In this document: positions 62,514 through 64,000 of the stretch, in pieces
Numbering within the stretch: position 1 is the first letter of the stretch
Layout: each line of letters starts with the position of its first letter
NCBI GenBank assembly: GCA_013697725.1
Contig: JACCWI010000023.1
Coordinates: 1-64,000 of the forward strand
Length of the DNA stretch: 64,000 nt
Direction of reading: 5' to 3'
Origin: Tatlockia sp.
GTDB lineage: Bacteria > Pseudomonadota > Gammaproteobacteria > Legionellales > Legionellaceae
Made by a program: the position numbers and the translations under genes
The notes under the pieces: model-generated
Databases searched by the model: none
What the model was told of the DNA's origin: nothing
Seen by the model: only the letters and a program-made list of their open reading frames with translations

Positions 62514-64000
62514 AATTCACTTGCTTTTTCATTTTCATTTTCAACATTCATATTTTGCACATGATACAGTTGCGCATAGTGACCATCCAAGGTTAGTAAT
62601 TGTTGATGAGTTCCTTGTTCAACCACACGCCCCTGTTTCATCACTACAATTTTATTAGCCCTTTTAATGGTTGATAAACGATGAGCAATTACCAAAGTAG
62701 TCCGGCTTTTCATAATTTGCTCTAAAGCCAATTGAATATAACGTTCTGATTCGCTATCTAATGCTGAGGTTGCTTCATCCAAAATTAAAATGGGAGCATC
62801 CTTGAGAATGGCGCGGGCAATAGCCAAACGTTGACGTTGACCGCCTGAAAGTAATACCCCATTTTCACCAACACGAGTATCATAGCCTTCAGGTAGACGA
62901 TTAATAAATTCATCAGCAAAAGCAAATTTTGCCGCTTGTTCAATTTTCTCACGGCTTAAATCAAAACAACCATAGGCAATATTATTTGCCAAGGTATCAT
63001 TAAATAAGGTTACATTTTGGCTAACCAAAGCAATTTGCTCTCTTAAAAAACTTAACGATAACTCAGAGATAGGTATACCATCTAAGATAATTTGACCCTG
63101 TTTAAGTTCATAAAAACGCGGTAACAAACTTGCTAGAGTTGATTTGCCAGAACCTGAATGTCCAACCAAGGCTACCGTATTCCCTGCTGCGACATCGAAA
63201 CTTACCTCATGGAGAACAGCCTGTCCTTGACGATAAGCATAACTTATTTTTTGAAATTCAATTTTTCCTTTCACCTTTTGAGGCAAGCGAATACCTTCCT
63301 CAACTTCAACAGGTTTGTCGAGCAATTTGAAAACACTCTCAGCTCCAGCCAATCCTCGTTGGATTGTGGCATTTAGTGTAGTTAAAGTTTTTAATGGTTT
63401 AATCAGTTGAAGCATGGCGGCAATAATGGCCAAAAAAGAACCAGCTGTCACAACAATAACCGTTGATAGTTGTATCGCGGTGAAAATAATAGCTGCAATT
63501 CCCACAGCGATGACAAATTGCACCCCTGAAACATTAATAGCTTTAGTAACCGCTACTTTCATGTCATTTTTACGAGAAATTTCCGTTGCTTGGCTAAACT
63601 TGGAAATCTCATGCTGTTCCCCACCAAAAATACGCACTTCACGATAGCCTTCAATTACTTCACTGGCGATTTCAGTAACTTCTCCCATCGACTGTTGTAC
63701 TCTGTGGCTAATGCGGCGCACTCGTTTATTGGTGAAACTTACAATTAACCCTATAAATGGAACAGTGATTAAAAACATCAGTGACAGTTGCCAGCAAATC
63801 ACCATCATTACAGTTAATAAGCCAATCACCAGACAACTATTTTGGACGAAATCTGTCAAAGCATCTGCGCTTACATGCGCGACTTGCTCAACATCGTAAA
63901 GGATTTTTGATAAAAGTTGACCCGAAGTGGCTTCGTCATAATAATCCGAAGGTAACCTGATAATGTGGGCAAAGACACGCTGGCGCAGGACTTTAACCAC
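62504..64000 (-). CDS. msbA: Lipid A flippase MsbA (N-terminus outside window)
   Basis: 498 residues are visible, missing perhaps the first 80-90. The part of the membrane domain and the complete nucleotide-binding domain are seen: Walker A GHSGSGKSTLA, signature LLSGGQRQRLAIARA, Walker B ILILDEATSALD, and the H-loop AHRLST. Being followed by lpxK supports MsbA, which flips lipid A core across the inner membrane. Confidence 0.94.
   Translation of the reverse strand: MVKVLRQRVFAHIIRLPSDYYDEATSGQLLSKILYDVEQVAHVSADALTDFVQNSCLVIGLLTVMMVICWQLSLMFLITVPFIGLIVSFTNKRVRRISHRVQQSMGEVTEIASEVIEGYREVRIFGGEQHEISKFSQATEISRKNDMKVAVTKAINVSGVQFVIAVGIAAIIFTAIQLSTVIVVTAGSFLAIIAAMLQLIKPLKTLTTLNATIQRGLAGAESVFKLLDKPVEVEEGIRLPQKVKGKIEFQKISYAYRQGQAVLHEVSFDVAAGNTVALVGHSGSGKSTLASLLPRFYELKQGQIILDGIPISELSLSFLREQIALVSQNVTLFNDTLANNIAYGCFDLSREKIEQAAKFAFADEFINRLPEGYDTRVGENGVLLSGGQRQRLAIARAILKDAPILILDEATSALDSESERYIQLALEQIMKSRTTLVIAHRLSTIKRANKIVVMKQGRVVEQGTHQQLLTLDGHYAQLYHVQNMNVENENEKASELCL

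Overview
The window looks like a chromosomal segment of a Legionella-type gammaproteobacterium. It is AT-rich. The GroES/GroEL pair closely matches what I remember of Legionella HtpA/HtpB, with a GGM-rich GroEL tail. There are ankyrin-type and other unassigned proteins that resemble intracellular-lifestyle effectors, and a typical gammaproteobacterial housekeeping set (rimO, dsbD, glnE, proS, lpxK, msbA, srkA, oxyR). The genus call is recall plus inference; no database was searched.

Layout. 1-180: two minus-strand tRNA genes (Glu, cut by the window edge, and Ala) with a perfect hairpin between them. 252-359: a small inverted-repeat element. 403-1266: exported polysaccharide deacetylase. 1405-3719: an Mla/Pqi-like lipid transport operon with lipoprotein, MCE protein and permease, but no ATPase gene. 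3941-5539: a small unknown protein, a glutathione-transferase-fold protein and a YchJ/SEC-C protein.

5689-22614 is the most striking part: about 17 kb of tightly packed, mostly overlapping plus-strand genes for a flagellum-type type III export apparatus. The order is fliQ-fliR-flhB-flhA-flgF-flgG-flgH-flgI-flgB-flgC-fliE-fliF-(unknown)-fliH-fliI-fliJ-fliK-like-flgD-flgE-fliM-fliN-fliO-fliP, followed by a TPR gene. It covers the export gate, ATPase complex, MS ring, rod, P and L rings, hook and hook cap. The block has no motA/motB, fliC, fliD, flgK/flgL, fliA, flgM, che, flgA or flgJ. The fliG slot holds an unrelated-looking 146-aa protein, FliF lacks the long FliG-binding tail, FliM is reduced to roughly its C-terminal part, and FlgD, FlgB and the FliK-like protein are short. 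The simplest reading is a non-rotating, filament-less hook-basal-body machine, possibly used for secretion. Genes elsewhere in the genome could still supply missing parts.

23951-28937: srkA, a GNAT acetyltransferase, remnants of a tautomerase-like and a RhuM-like gene, an ankyrin-type protein, a broken egtB interrupted by a 111-bp MITE-like element with 9-bp target duplications, oxyR and an NlpC/P60 hydrolase. 29001-34280: groEL-groES under a textbook heat-shock promoter, dsbD and rimO. 34281-43889: a likely effector with a 58-residue tandem duplication, a PRC-barrel protein, an unusual diiron/E2-acyltransferase-like fusion, and a 1703-aa kinase-ATPase-GAF-cyclase. 43970-52379: glnE, a SulP/carbonic anhydrase fusion, an unknown protein and proS. 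52473-54725: a decayed bcsB-like gene, three 71-bp tandem repeats, a second partial MITE end and an unknown protein. 54881-64000: a fused peptide ABC ATPase, a C39-like papain-fold protein, a CsiV-like protein, an unknown protein, an MFS transporter, a lipocalin-like protein, lpxK and msbA (5' end outside the window).
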